The notes below the pieces were generated by a model that saw nothing but the letters and a program-made list of their open reading frames with translations, searched no databases and had not been told where the DNA came from. A program made the position numbers and the translations under genes. Below, piece by piece: positions 46,501-57,357 of a DNA stretch of 64,000 bases. Every line of letters starts with the position of its first letter. The stretch's first letter is position 1. Source of the stretch: Gigantopelta aegis (taxonomy: Eukaryota; Mollusca; Gastropoda; Neomphalida; Peltospiridae); the NCBI RefSeq assembly GCF_016097555.1, contig NC_054701.1, positions 30,453,118 to 30,517,117 of the forward strand, read 5' to 3'.

Positions 46501-49500
46501 AAACTGCTGTAATGTTTTAATAACTAAAGTCCGTGACCAACATTTGCTGAGTTACAAATTGCTAATCTTCGCTAAAGAATAAAGGCTAATTTAATTTGTT
46601 CTGTATTTAGGTGTACAGTTCCGAAGGAGCTTGGGCCGGTGTCAGCGACTGTCTTCAGATTCTTGGTGGTCTTGGATACATGAAAGACTTTCCCTATGAA
46701 CGTTACCTACGAGATGCAAGAATACTATTAATATTTGAGGTAACTTAATATTTCTATAAGCCAGTGCACCACGACTGGTATATCAAAAGCCATGGTATGT
46801 GTTATCCTGTCTGGGATGGTGAATATAAAAAAGATCCCTTGCCACTAATAAAAAAAATGTAGCGGTTTGTCTCTAAGACTATATGTAAAAATTACCTAAT
46901 GTTTGACATCCAATCCGATGATTAATAAATCAATGTGCTCTAGCTTTATTATGTACTGTTACAGATCAAGTTTGACTTGCATGATAATTTACCTATTTTT
47001 CACAGAGTTGTGGCCCTTGAAGTTAAAAGATTTGAAAAATGTGTTGGGCCCGGTATTGATTATCAATACTCTCAGAATGCTTATTTAATACTTTGAAATA
47101 TTTGGTGTACTGACATTTTCAGGGAACCAATGAAATTCTCCGCCTCTTCATTGCACTTCAAGGTTTGCAGCATGCAGGAAAAGAATTAAAAGAACTTGTC
47201 AAGTAATTGTTGTTTTTTATTTTATTTATTTTTGTTCTGTAGTTTCTATATAATGTAAATCAGGAAATGTTAGCAAGTATAAAATATTAGCAAATTTAGA
47301 TATTTTATGTTGCTAAATTTAAAGAGATAAAAAAATAGACTGTTCCAAAAAACAAATGCTGTTAATTAAATTGTAAGTATAGCCAAGAACAATAGTTAGG
47401 ATATACATTACTGCAATTATCTATTCAATTTGTTAGTAAGCTGCATAATGTCAAAATTTATCAAAAGTATTTTCTTTCTTTTTTTTAAAATACTTTTATG
47501 CTGACCTTGCTAAAGTTATGTCTATAATATGTCACCTATTTGAAATTCGTTAAATATTAAGTTCACTAATTTTTTATTTTATTTATACCTGTAGATAAGA
47601 TTTCCCAAACTAGGTGATATCAATTCCCTTCACCAAAAACAATTCAAAATACCTCTGCTAAAGCTTTGTAAAAAGTTTAACCTTTCAATTACAGAAAACT
47701 TAAATATGCTGTATGCAAAATTATTTCTTGTTTTGTTTTGTCGGAGAAACTGGTTTTAAGTTTTATATTGATAGCAGATTATGATGAAGAGTGATTTTGA
47801 ACAAATTAAAAAAAAAAAAATTCATCTTAGCCTGATCTCAACAAATGGCATAGTCCCTCTATGTAGACTGGTCAGAACATCCCAACAGCCAATGGAATGG
47901 CTTAAAATCATCCAGTGAGTCATCTTGTGTCCTCTTCCGGTCATTTGACTGAAGCTGCCTTCATTCTTCTTCCCTGTTACGGTCTGCCAACTTTTCTTTA
48001 CTCCTGTTAAATCTAAGCCATTTGTTGAGGTCAGGCTAACTATTCATAAAAGAAAAAAAGATCCAAGTTTTTTACACATTTGTATATGTACATATGAAGG
48101 CTCAAAATGGCTAAAGATCAAGAGGAAACTTCCACTCTAAATAAACCATACACATTCTCATAATCAGTTTCGCAAGCAGCTTTTGCTTTCATTCTTGAAG
48201 TATTTTACAACTATAGAATTTATATTGACACATGTGGTCTACATCGGCTTCTCAATTTCTACCTTTTGCTTCAAGAATAAAATTTGATGTAGCAAAGATT
48301 GCGTCTCCACTTCATAAACAGATTTTTTTCGAGCGTTGCTTCTTCTGCATTTGGACAAACAAACATCTTGTAAATTTAAAAAAGATTATATTTGTTTTGT
48401 AGGAAACTTCGAAACCCAATGGCAAATCCTAGTCTAGTATTTTCAACCATTTTTGATAGATGGAAGAATCACAAGAATCCAGCCCTCACTCTGCGCCTGA
48501 ACGAAGAGGTGCATCCAAGTCTCAAGGTTAGTTAATAAATACTTAGCCAGCATTAACTCAGTTACCCCATAGCAAGTAAAGATATTGGGGTCATGTTTAT
48601 GAAGCTATCTTTACGCTACGAAATCGTAAAACCATTGTAAGCCATGATGTCACTATGGTGTGTGCAGGCGGGACGTAGCCCATGGTAAAGTGTTTGCCTG
48701 ATGCACGGTCAGTCTAGGATCGATCCCCGTCGGTGGGCCCATTGGGCTATTTCTCGTTCCAGCCAGTGCACCACGACTGGTATATCAAAGGTCATGGTAT
48801 GTGCTATTCTGTTTGTGGCATGGTGCATATAAATGTTTGCTTGCTACGAATGGAAAATTAAATTTGATGTATTGTATTTAAGAATTGAGCCATTTTGTTG
48901 ATGTATATTTAAGATCCTTGACTCTTAATTACCTTGTATAAAAGTATTTTCTAATAAAAAATTTAAATGTATGTTGTTATTATTTATGATTTATTTTCAG
49001 ATAGAAGCTATTGAGCTTGAACGTGGTGTTTTGAGATTTCAGAAAACTGTTGAAGTCGTTCTCAGCAAATATGGAAATGTAGGTTTTTGTTTACAAGCAT
49101 AAAAATTACACATGTTGTAACATTTATCTTAAAAGTATACTTCTTCACTTCCATCGCCTATGCAAAGTTTAGCATTATGTTTATGAATGTGGTCATTGAG
49201 AATATGTTCACAGGGAATTTACCATTAAAATTTACATATAAACTACAAGGTTTGTTTGAAACAGTTGACTCGATATAACTTGCATTTATCAATTTGAAAG
49301 TAGTTATATGCTTCTTATTGGTTAGAGTGGAAGTGGGCCACAGTCAAGGATGTCTTTTACTCCCTTTAAGGAAAAAAGTAAGAGACAAAAATATTGTGCA
49401 ATACATGTATATGAAGCTAGATTTATCAGCTTCAAAAAAGACCTCAAAATGTTTTAAAACGACTAAAACACAACGTCCCATCCATTCCAGTAATGGTAGG

Positions 49501-52500
49501 TTGCTAGTTCTTTGAAACCATAGGGTGGTTCAGGCCTCACGCGAGGTCAAAATCATAGAGCAAAGTCACTTCTCTCTCGAACTTTAGAGAGGGCGAAGTT
49601 TTTAACAGCAGGGAGACTTGAATTTTTAATCTAAAAAAATAAAATGCACAAAAAGAAGTTATTTTAATACAGGTGCAACTTTTACAATCTGCATTTTAAT
49701 TTTTATTATTAATAAAAAAAATGTTCACCATCTGTACTGCTAACTGAAGGATATGTGCTCTATTTTGATGTTGATCATCACTTTGTTTGCATTGCCATAG
49801 TTTCATACCCAATAGCCGATGTATTTTTCATGCTGGGGTGTCATGCTGGGGTGTCGTTAAACATTCATTCATTCATTCATTCATTCATTCCTTGTCACTG
49901 TTGTTTAACATAAAACAAAATGTTTATAGAATTTACAGTGGTCACTTAACACGGACACTTTAGCAACTTGGAGATCCAGTTTAGGTGACCGTCGGGTGTG
50001 TAGGACAGGTTACCTTTTACATTAAAAATCCACTGCGACAGGTTTGCTTGTATTATTTTATAATTTCGACATCTGTTTTGTATTTTGAATTTATTTATTA
50101 TGACAAAGTCTGCAAAAAAGTAGTTCATTACTCCTCGCATTTTTTTTTCACGTGGAGGTCTGCTGCTCCAAACTAATTTTTTTTAAATGAATTTTCCGGT
50201 GGAGCCTGACAACAGTCAGTAGCACGTTTAGGCCATCTATTAGTGCCCGACACGGGTGTTGTCTGAGTTAGACAGTCTATCGGTATCTGTGAGCATGTTG
50301 CATGATTTTGTGGCGCCAGTCTTCTTTTCAAACACTCGGACACTTCACACTTACTTATTATCTATGAATAGGTGTTTCTCAAGGTCTTCACCATTCGTCC
50401 GTGATGTGTACATTGCAAGTGATGACTATTTTTAAAAAGGCGATACAGATTTCGCCTTACAGTGACTGGCACGGCGAAGTCAGGCTGGTCAGAGCGAAGT
50501 TTGGGCTCACTTAGCCCAGTCGCGTGAGCCCTGGTGGTTGTAGGGTAGGGGGTCAAGACTGATAAACAAAGTTTCTAGGGGATTTGGGTCATGCTCGCCC
50601 AGAATATATATCTTTGACCCCTGAACCCACACACTGCAAACGCACCTGAAGCACCACCGCAACAGCAAGAAGTATTATTAAAACTAGATCTTGTTTGAAT
50701 CTGCACACAGCTATGTTGGTGGTGTGAATATTTCAGCACCATATGATTTGATGCACTAAATTCATTAAATTAATGTACCGGTACTGTTTATACTACTTAT
50801 TTCATTGCTGATATATTACATTATTAAAACCAGATGTATGGGTTGTGTTTTTTTGTTTGCTTGGGGTTTTATGTTGTTGTTTTGGGGTGAGTTTTTTGTA
50901 TTTTCATTGGGGGGGGAGGGAGGGGGGGGTGATGATGGTGGTGGTTAATTAAAAAAATTAATTAATATAACATTTTTTTTTAGATTTTTTTCTTTTCTTT
51001 TTCTTTCAGAAAATCATTCATGAACAGATGGATTTGAAGAGAATAGCAGATATTGCAATTGACCTTTATGCCATGACAGCATGCATTGGAAGGTCATCTC
51101 GGTCGTATTGCATTGGCTTAAGAAATGCAGATCACGAGGTAAATTTAACATAATTATAGGCAATGGAAATATATCTTAGCCCTGTAATCTACTCTCCATC
51201 ATATAACATTGCACACATACAATATTAATAAGTTATATAGGAGGGTGTGTCATATATTGATCTGTATTTCAACTGGGTGGAGGACAATGCATAATCCAGT
51301 TACTGAGTAAACTTTGCGTGAATTAATCATCAGTGGATACTGCTAATTGCCTTGATGCAGCGACGAAGTGTCGCCATCATTTTGCTGACCATGCAAAGGT
51401 TGCAGATGTGAACCAATCTTCCAATTTTGTTATGGCTTATAGTAGGAAACAAGAAACGGAAACATACTTATAGCGTGTAATCATGTCTCGTACTCTACTA
51501 CTTCTCTCCCGGCGGGATTTAGCTCAGCTCGCTCAAGATGCTTGCGTCGCAGGATTGAACCACCAAGGTGGATCCATTCAGCTTATTGTTTTTTTTTCTG
51601 GTTCCAACCAGTGCACCACAACTGGACAAAGGCTGTGGTATGTGCTTTCCTGTCTGTGGGAAAGTGCATATAAAAGATGTATCCTTGATGCAGCAACAAC
51701 GCGTCACCATCGTTTTGCTGACAATGCAAAGGATTGAGATGTGAACCAAGTTGAAGCATGGTTAATTTTCCTGTTTTGTTATGGCTTATAATAGGAAACA
51801 AGAAAAGGAAATATACTCATAGCGTGTAATCATGTCTCATCTTCTAATTCTCGTCCATTCTCATTTCTTTATAAAATCCCAGATCAAATTATGTATATTT
51901 GCTACTCTAGTACCCACATACAATACTTTTTATACGCCCATCTATGATGGGTCGTATTATGATGTGGTGTTGTCCTTACGTCCGTCCATCTGTTAACTAT
52001 TTCTTGCTGGACTAATCTTACATACAGATTAATATAGAATCATCAAACCTCACATGTAGGAACAACATGGGATGGCGGTGTGTCGCACACTATTACTAGG
52101 CCACTGTGACCTACTTTTCACGGTCATAACAGTAAATCCTTCTCCGGACCATATTTCGCATACAGATGCATATAGGATCATCAAACTTCATATGTAGGAA
52201 CAACTTGGGATGGCGGTGTGTTCCGTACTATTACTAGGTCACTGTGACCTACTTTTCAGTCTACTGCACATAACAGTAAATCCTTGTCTGGACCATATCT
52301 TGCATACAGGACCATCAAACCTCACATGTAGGAACAACCTGGGATGGCGGTGTGTCGCATACTGTTACTAGGTCACTGTGACCACTTTTCACGGTCTACT
52401 GCACATAACAGTAAATCCTTGTCCAGACCATATCTTGCATACAGATGCATACAGGACCATCAAACCTCACATGTAGGAACAACTTGGGATGGTGGTGTGT

Positions 52501-54392
52501 AGCATATTGTTACTAGGTCACTGTGACCTACTTTCACGGTCTACTTGACATAACAGTAAATCCTTGTCTGGAAGATGTCTTTCATACAGGACCATCAATC
52601 CTCACATGTAGGAACAACTTGGGATGTTGGTGTGTCACATACAGTTACTAAGTCTCTGTGATACAAATAAATCAAATAATTTGTGCATATTCTGAACATC
52701 ATATGGTTTCCCATCAAACTCCTCGCAGGCGTATCATGTACCTCACCAATTCTCTTGTTCTATGTATATAATTGTCAGAGGTCCAGGCTTGTGCGTGTGT
52801 GCGTACATGTTATACATTTATTATATTTAAAGCACTGATTCAGGGCTCCCACCCCTGACATTGCTGTTTGAGATCTGGGACAATAAAACAGTTTGTCACT
52901 AGAAGAAATGTAAACGGATCTATTCTAAACACATAAATAATTACATTTATACTTGAGATTGCAGCACGACTAAATTTATCACTTGATAATGGTTTGTGGT
53001 ACAGCAACAGATTGATATTTTATTTGACATAATCATTTATAACTAGGAAAAGGTAAATGTTTATGTGTATATTGGTCAGCAAATGACAGCATCCTGGATT
53101 TCACAGCTATTTTTCTGCAGTGTTAAAAAAAAAAAATTCTGTAGCCATTTTCACAGGAAACAATAATATTATGTCAAATAAAAATATTATTTAAACTTGT
53201 TTTTCAGCTTCTTCTAACAAAGTCTTTCTGTCAGGATGCTGCAAAACGAATTAATGACAATATAGCAAATATTACACTGGGTGAGTTAGTGAAACATTTT
53301 GTAATTCAGTTGAATTATCCCTAATACTTTACTTTTTATTTCTTTTGATTGAAAATGCAGATTCACATTGCATAACTGGGTGCCTGAAAACCGGGGTGGG
53401 TGGGTTGGGGCCGCTCGAAACAAATATCTGTGTCACCAAAAATACTTTCATATTTTCGACTCTTGGACACGTTAGAGCTGGATGTAGTGAAGTTTATATA
53501 AAAGACCCCATGGTGCCAATCAAAGACTTTGTAGGGGACATTTTTCTTAAATCTTAGAAAAAAGAAAGAAATGTTTTATTTAACGACGCACTCAACACAT
53601 TTTATTTATGGTTATATGGCGTCAGACATATGGTTAATGACCACACAGATATTGAGAGAGGAAACCCGATGTCGCCACTTCATGAGCTACTCTTTTCGAT
53701 TAGCAGCAAGGGATCTTTTATATGTACCATCCCACAGACAGGGTAGTACATACCATGGCCTTTGATATACCAGTCGTGGTGCACTGGCTGGAACGAGAAA
53801 TAGCCTAATGGGCCCACCAGCGGAGATCGACCGCACATCAAGGGAGCGCTTTACCATTGGGCTACGTCCCACCCCTCTTAAATCTTAGATGATCAGTTAA
53901 GTTCACCTGCTTTTAACCTAGTCAATGGATTGTCCATCACCCGAATTGTATTTGCATAAGCAGAGAGTAACCTCATCTTACGACATGTACTGTTGACGTA
54001 GTGTACAAAATTAGTCTGGAAAGGTTTGTTAAAAATAGTTTAGAACTAAAATCTGAAACATATTGCTTCACCATGTATCCTATTGACAATTCTCTTGAAT
54101 TTTCTATTTCCATGACAAACAGAACAATGGTTCGCATGAAATATTGTGACCACCTTTCCTCCCCCCAAAGTTGCCTATGTGGCAGCAATGACTTACTTCC
54201 ATTTTTCTCAACCAAGCATCGTAATAGCATATTTTAGACACATCACAGAACAATTATCACCAAATATTTTTTGTACCCATTCTTTGTTCAGGTTCCGTTC
54301 ACAACCAGGATGAAAATTATCGTCAGATAGCCGAAATGATTTTCAAGAATGGCGGATATGCAGCAGAACATCCACTAGAGAGGAACTGGTGA
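34566..54392 (+). CDS. ACAD9: ACAD9: mitochondrial acyl-CoA dehydrogenase family member 9, 18 exons, complete
   Basis: Flavoprotein of the VLCAD/ACAD9 branch: it oxidises long-chain acyl-CoA and, in animals studied, acts in the MCIA complex that assembles respiratory complex I (family knowledge). Exons read by homology and splice sites: 34566-34754, 36874-36967, 38267-38368, 39232-39338, 40031-40131, 40966-41116, 41988-42090, 42747-42820, 43688-43763, 44742-44812, 45946-46065, 46611-46739, 47123-47202, 48403-48526, 49001-49078, 51010-51138, 53208-53280, 54292-54392. They sum to 1902 nt, 633 residues, and all phases fit; human ACAD9 has 621 residues. The start is the first ATG; an upstream in-frame TTG at 34542 is ignored. 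Residues 1-26 are Arg/Ser-rich and acid-free, like a mitochondrial presequence. FAD/substrate motif FCLTEPSSGSDA is at 191-202, WISNGG at 226-231, and the catalytic Glu is E439 in IFEGTNEILR. Wording such as [13 protein letters not shown] and GLRNADHE favours ACAD9 over ACADVL. Intron 9 uses a GC donor. Introns are full of SINEs, MITEs and a minisatellite. Confidence 0.95.
35356..35510 (+). mobile_element. Truncated SINE in ACAD9 intron 1
   Basis: Head gacatagcccagtggtaaag and tctgggatcaatccctgtcg; the element stops at gtgggatggtgcatataaaa. Confidence 0.75.
35511..36873 (+). other. Remainder of ACAD9 intron 1
   Basis: No gene seen. The frame at 36055-36345 lacks a family signature and conserved splice context. 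Confidence 0.4.
37560..37704 (+). mobile_element. Short interspersed repeat with 'gaaacc(c)ctctaaa' end
   Basis: Resembles 42585-42730 (tgaaacctctctaaacagga; gggaccatgagaaa; tttcaccgtat end). The adjacent minisatellite is an expansion of its right end. Confidence 0.5.
37705..38142 (+). repeat. 62-bp minisatellite, seven near-identical copies, in ACAD9 intron 2
   Basis: Units start ggtttttaggggtttcaccg at 37705, 37767, 37829, 37890, 37952, 38014 and 38076. Almost no divergence between units implies recent expansion or homogenisation. Confidence 0.92.
38566..38880 (+). mobile_element. SINE, head type 1, in ACAD9 intron 3
   Basis: ggggcgggacgtagctcagt head, ctaggatcgatccccgtcag B-box region, and tail gtgtcgttaaataaaacatt. 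Confidence 0.85.
39808..39920. mobile_element. Short palindromic MITE in ACAD9 intron 4
   Basis: ttccacgaagtgatcttagc at the left and ctaagatcgctttatggaac at the right form an imperfect palindrome. A type 2 SINE-tail fragment follows (about 39955-40010). Confidence 0.65.
40261..40591 (+). mobile_element. Full-length SINE, head type 1, in ACAD9 intron 5
   Basis: The clearest copy in the window: head ggggcgggatgtagcccagt, B box tgggatcgatccctg, core gtggcgacagcaggtttctt, tail gtgtcattaaataaaacatt with (ctttt). Confidence 0.9.
40637..40852 (+). mobile_element. SINE fragment, tail type 2, in ACAD9 intron 5
   Basis: Core ccagtgcgccacaactggtc through tail ctctagtggtgtcattaaac; head missing. Confidence 0.75.
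41361..41575 (+). mobile_element. SINE fragment, tail type 2, in ACAD9 intron 6
   Basis: Core ccacgactggtatatcaaag, internal (TA)n run near 41491, tail ccaatagccaatgattaaaa; head missing. Confidence 0.75.
41672..41985 (+). mobile_element. SINE directly abutting ACAD9 exon 7
   Basis: Head ggttgggcggataaatgcgc (degraded), B-box region tctaggatcgatgcc, tail gcatcagtaaataaaacatt and then ttctttctttcttttag. The TTTC-rich tail runs straight into the AG of the exon 7 acceptor (exon starts 41988), so the pyrimidine tract of that splice site is SINE-derived. Confidence 0.8.
42585..42735 (+). mobile_element. Short interspersed repeat next to ACAD9 exon 8
   Basis: Begins tatgaaacccctctaaacca and ends acataggtttcactgtattt, matching 37560-37704. 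It ends about 12 bp upstream of the exon 8 acceptor. Confidence 0.5.
42861..42881 (+). repeat. Poly-C run in ACAD9 intron 8
   Basis: Homopolymer of about 21-22 C. Similar C/G runs occur near 8951, 10391, 20203, 23796 and 63546; lengths in such runs are unreliable in assemblies. Confidence 0.85.
43128..43255. mobile_element. Palindromic MITE in ACAD9 intron 8
   Basis: ttagataccatttatctcac at the left is mirrored by gtgagataaatggtatctaa at the right. Confidence 0.7.
43980..44195 (+). mobile_element. LINE 3' UTR copy in ACAD9 intron 9
   Basis: tttgacttctatacaaagtt matches 23738-23757, and it ends with the cacccaatagccgatgtg tail plus attcattcattc. Confidence 0.7.
44236..44472 (+). mobile_element. 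SINE fragment, tail type 2, in ACAD9 intron 9
   Basis: cccattgggctatttctcat through catacagtagccgatgatta; lacks the A-box part of the head. Confidence 0.75.
44821..45945 (+). other. ACAD9 intron 10, no repeats recognised
   Basis: AT-rich. The 98-codon frame at 45387-45683 has no signature and is treated as chance. Confidence 0.4.
46760..46950 (+). mobile_element. SINE fragment in ACAD9 intron 12
   Basis: gccagtgcaccacgactggt to ctctagctttattatg; tail type 2, shortened. Confidence 0.7.
47827..48040. mobile_element. MITE in ACAD9 intron 13
   Basis: ttagcctgatctcaacaaat at the left and atttgttgaggtcaggctaa at the right are inverted repeats, about 214 bp in all. Confidence 0.75.
48664..48860 (+). 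mobile_element. Truncated SINE, head type 1, in ACAD9 intron 14
   Basis: cgggacgtagcccatggtaa, ctaggatcgatccccgtcgg and gcaccacgactggtatatca; 3' tail absent. Confidence 0.8.
49079..51009 (+). other. ACAD9 intron 15: mostly unique AT-rich DNA with one LINE tail
   Basis: The tail ccaatagccgatgtattttt with (attc)n lies at 49800-49890. G/T-rich runs occur at 50830-50940. Other short frames (for example 49294-49515) lack signatures. Confidence 0.45.
51355..51860 (+). repeat. Duplicated segment of about 150 bp surrounding a SINE in ACAD9 intron 16
   Basis: 51355-51500 and 51688-51855 are similar (ccttgatgcagc..., tgttatggcttata.tagga, agcgtgtaatcatgtctc). Between them is a SINE with a third tRNA-like head (gcgggatttagctcagctcg, then gattgaaccaccaaggtgga). 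Confidence 0.65.
51930..52680 (+). repeat. Tandem array of 134-145-bp units in ACAD9 intron 16
   Basis: The landmark cacatgtaggaacaac recurs near 52051, 52189 (one base changed), 52323, 52468 and 52603. The array is preceded by tacgcccatctatgatgggt, gtccttacgtccgtccatct. The same unit occurs in reverse at about 22140-22700. Confidence 0.85.
53559..53876 (-). mobile_element. Full-length SINE (antisense) in ACAD9 intron 17
   Basis: Left end aaagaaatgttttatttaac (tail reversed), right end accattgggctacgtcccac (head type 1 reversed). Confidence 0.88.
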
Positions 54393-55165
54393 CATACCTC
54401 GTTATAAGATGTGCCTTACGAGATGACATCTTGCTTTAACAGGACACCTCTGCATAATGGACAGTAGTGTACTGTTCACATCACAGAAGGGAATAGTACA
54501 GTGAATGAAGCGACAGCAATGCCAAATTGTTTTTGAAATCTGTTGGTCTGTTTTCAAGTTTTGTCAAGGTGTACTTTGGAAGATTAAATATTCTATGATG
54601 TAACGAGGGAAGAAAAGGGTTGCTCCGAGGTGAAAGGTTATGATTTGGAATAGAACTAATGTACAATATTTATTTATCCATGAAAGATCTGTGGTGTTAG
54701 GAAACATTTGTCCTAATTTACAAAGGTATCTTAGGCTCTGCTAGACAACAAAGCATCCTCTTTGCAAGTCTTTTAGCATTGCACTGCGAGATCGCAACGA
54801 TGCAGGAGTTTAGTGAATTAGGCCCCAGGTTTTTGTGCTCCTAGTTAAAATGCAATGGAGTGGGAACCGGTCAAATTGTTAACAGGTATGCTGTATGAAT
54901 AGTAACCAGTCAAGAATAGCTCTCAGGAAATAACCATTGTTCACTTTACATACCTGTGATAATCTCTAAATGCTTGCACATGGTTACAGTATTTTGTGAG
55001 AGCAATAAATGAGTGAAATGATGTGTGATGCAGTGTTACGTATAAATATGACTATTATATTGGAGTAAATGTTTAAAAGATTATCACTTGTTTGTCATCT
55101 TTTATAATTAAAAGTCAGCATTATTCGTAGACTTTTTCTCGTTCCAACCAGTGCACCACAACTGG
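54393..55165 (+). other. Probable ACAD9 3' UTR and downstream DNA
   Basis: Non-coding, AT-rich stretch after the ACAD9 stop. It holds the AATAAA at 55004-55009 and no recognisable repeat until a minus-strand SINE begins near 55170. Confidence 0.45.
55004..55009 (+). promoter_or_regulatory. Candidate poly(A) signal for ACAD9
   Basis: AATAAA lies about 610 nt downstream of the ACAD9 stop codon in otherwise featureless DNA, so it would give a 3' UTR of roughly 0.6 kb. No transcript evidence is available. Confidence 0.4.
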
Positions 55166-55169
55166 ATAA

Positions 55170-55565
55170 AAAGTAAAGTTTGTTTTATTTAACGACACCG
55201 CTAGAGCACATTGATTTTTTATCTTATCATCGGCTATTGGACGTCAAACATATGGTCATTCTGACACTGTTTTTAGAGGAAACCCGCTGTCGCCACATAG
55301 GCTACTCTTTTTACGACAGGCAGCAAGGGATCTTTTATTTGCGCTTCCCACAGGCAGGATAGCACAAACCATGGCCTTTGTTGAACCAGTTATGGATCAC
55401 TGGTCGGTGCAAGAGGTTTACACCTACCCATTGAGCCTTGCGGAGCACTCACTCAGGGTTTGGAGTCGGTATCTCGATTAAAAATCCCATGCCTCGACTG
55501 GGATCTGAACCCAGTACCTACCAGCCTGTAGACCGATGGCCTGCCACGACGCCACCGAGGCCGGT
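55170..55565 (-). mobile_element. SINE chimera (antisense): head type 2, tail type 2
   Basis: Starts tttaacgacaccgctagagc, continues through the shared core, then gagccttgcggagcactcac and gggatctgaacccagtacct to ccaccgaggccggt. The head equals that at 6718-6997 but the tail differs. Confidence 0.75.
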
Positions 55566-55765
55566 CACAACTGGATAAAGGCTGTGTATGTGTTGTCCTG
55601 TCTGTGAGAAAGTGCATGTAAAAGATCCCTTGCTGCATTAGAAAAAATGTAGCGAATTTCCTCGTATCACTACGAGTCAGAATTACCAAATGTTTAACAT
55701 CCAATAGCCAATGATTAATTAATTGATGTGTTCTAGTGGCGTTGTTAAACAAAACAACCTTCTTC
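55566..55765 (+). mobile_element. SINE fragment, tail type 2
   Basis: cacaactggataaaggctgt to catccaatagccaatgatta and gttaaacaaaacaacc. Confidence 0.7.
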
Positions 55766-56528
55766 TTCTAACACTCACAAGTTAATGTGCATGGAGTTAC
55801 AGTTATCCACCTCCATAAAAGTATTTTTGCACTGCTCATCTACATCAGTGATCCATATTAGGGCATCATTCATTCACGGATGCATATTTATTAGTCCATA
55901 GCCTCTTACCATTTGACCAATCTTATCCAGCTTGGGTGACCCTATCAGGCTCCAAATTCATAAACGTATGTCAACGTATGATAAACGTATGTTTTGTTTA
56001 ATGATGATACTAAAGCACAATGATTTATTAATCATAGACTATTGAATGTCAAGCATTTGGTAATTGCTGTGGGGCAGTTTGGGAGGGGGATAATCTGACA
56101 ATGGGTCCACTTAAAGAGTTTGACAGAAAAACACTAGCACTTTAGAATTAGATAACTTTTAGGTATGTAATCATGTACATTTATGAATATGGAGCAAAGA
56201 GCTGAAGCTCCTAATGCAGGCTGTCCAGCACACCTTTATAAAAAAGTAGAAATGAAAATTTAGAAAAAGTAGTAAATTAGAAGGAAAAAGTAGGACTGAA
56301 ACAATACTTAGCTACATTAATCATGCTCATAATGGGAAAACGAATGTGTTAATTCCAGAGTTATATTAGTGGGAAAACACTTTAAAATGTTTTCATGGTG
56401 CTCAGTTTTTACTCAAAATAACATGAATCTTATAGTTATTTGAAATATCTCAAGGCATTGAGAAAAAAAAAACCTTAGGAAAACTATATGTGCGACAAAC
56501 AGAAGGATGGAGATAAAACCTATAGTTA

Positions 56529-56870
56529 AAGGGAGGGTAAACTCAAATAAGCGCCTTATGTGTTGGAGTTAATAAAAAAAAAACCATGATTATTCCTGCT
56601 AACTGGGGGCAGCCATTTTGTTTCATTTTTTGTGACGTCTGGTGGTAGAGCTTGGGGCGAAGTGACGTCAGCTCTGTACAAATTCTCTAAGCATAACGTA
56701 CTCTACCAATTAGCCTAATAAAAAAAATTCGTTGGTTTTTTGTAAAGAGAAAAATACTATAACTCCATTTCGTTCTATTGATGCAAATTGAAATATATTT
56801 AGTTAAATAGTTTATTATACTATCAAGTCATTTATGTTGTTTTACAAGTCAGGTTGTTAGGGTCACCAAT
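56529..56870 (+). mobile_element. Truncated copy of the 1.2-kb non-autonomous element
   Basis: ttaaagggagggtaaactca start, gggggcagccattttgtttc, ggggcgaagtgacgtcagct; breaks off near ttgttagggtcacc. Confidence 0.6.
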
Positions 56871-57292
56871 TCCTCTCTAGTTGACTGTTGACTTTTATAA
56901 TAATATAAGCAATATGTATACTTTAATAACAGCAGTTCGCGGCATTTTGAAACAAACAAGTAGGAAAAAATTAAGTATATGAAGAAAAAGTAGAAAAAAT
57001 AGGACAAAGACAAAAAATATCACTGGACAGCGTTCTAATATACTCTTCAAAAAAAGAAACGCAAAAGGGTACAAATGGGTTATAACTCCGATTTTATGTT
57101 TCCTACCGGTTCATGCTTTGTGAATATAAGGTCATTGCATGTCCCAAACACATTCCCACGGTTACATTCGATAAAACGCAGCTACTGTACAATAAAGTTC
57201 CAAAATGTGAATATTCGCAAAAACGCAGCCACGTGCAAACCATGTCACCACTGCACGTGCGTTGTCTGCACGTGCAACATGAACACCGACAG

Positions 57293-57299
57293 TATAAAA
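57293..57299 (+). promoter_or_regulatory. TATA box of mariner copy B
   Basis: TATAAAA about 60 nt upstream of the transposase ATG (57358); identical in copy A. Confidence 0.5.
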
Positions 57300-57357
57300 G
57301 TGCAGGGTGTTCGCTTGCCTGGCCTCTGTATCTGGCCGACAGTTGACAATCCAGGAC

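Noticed and set aside
53571..53765. Frame starting [16 protein letters not shown] and its relatives near 6750, 23380 and 24330
   Set aside because: The peptide is a translation of the SINE tail and core on the antisense strand; it recurs wherever that SINE occurs.
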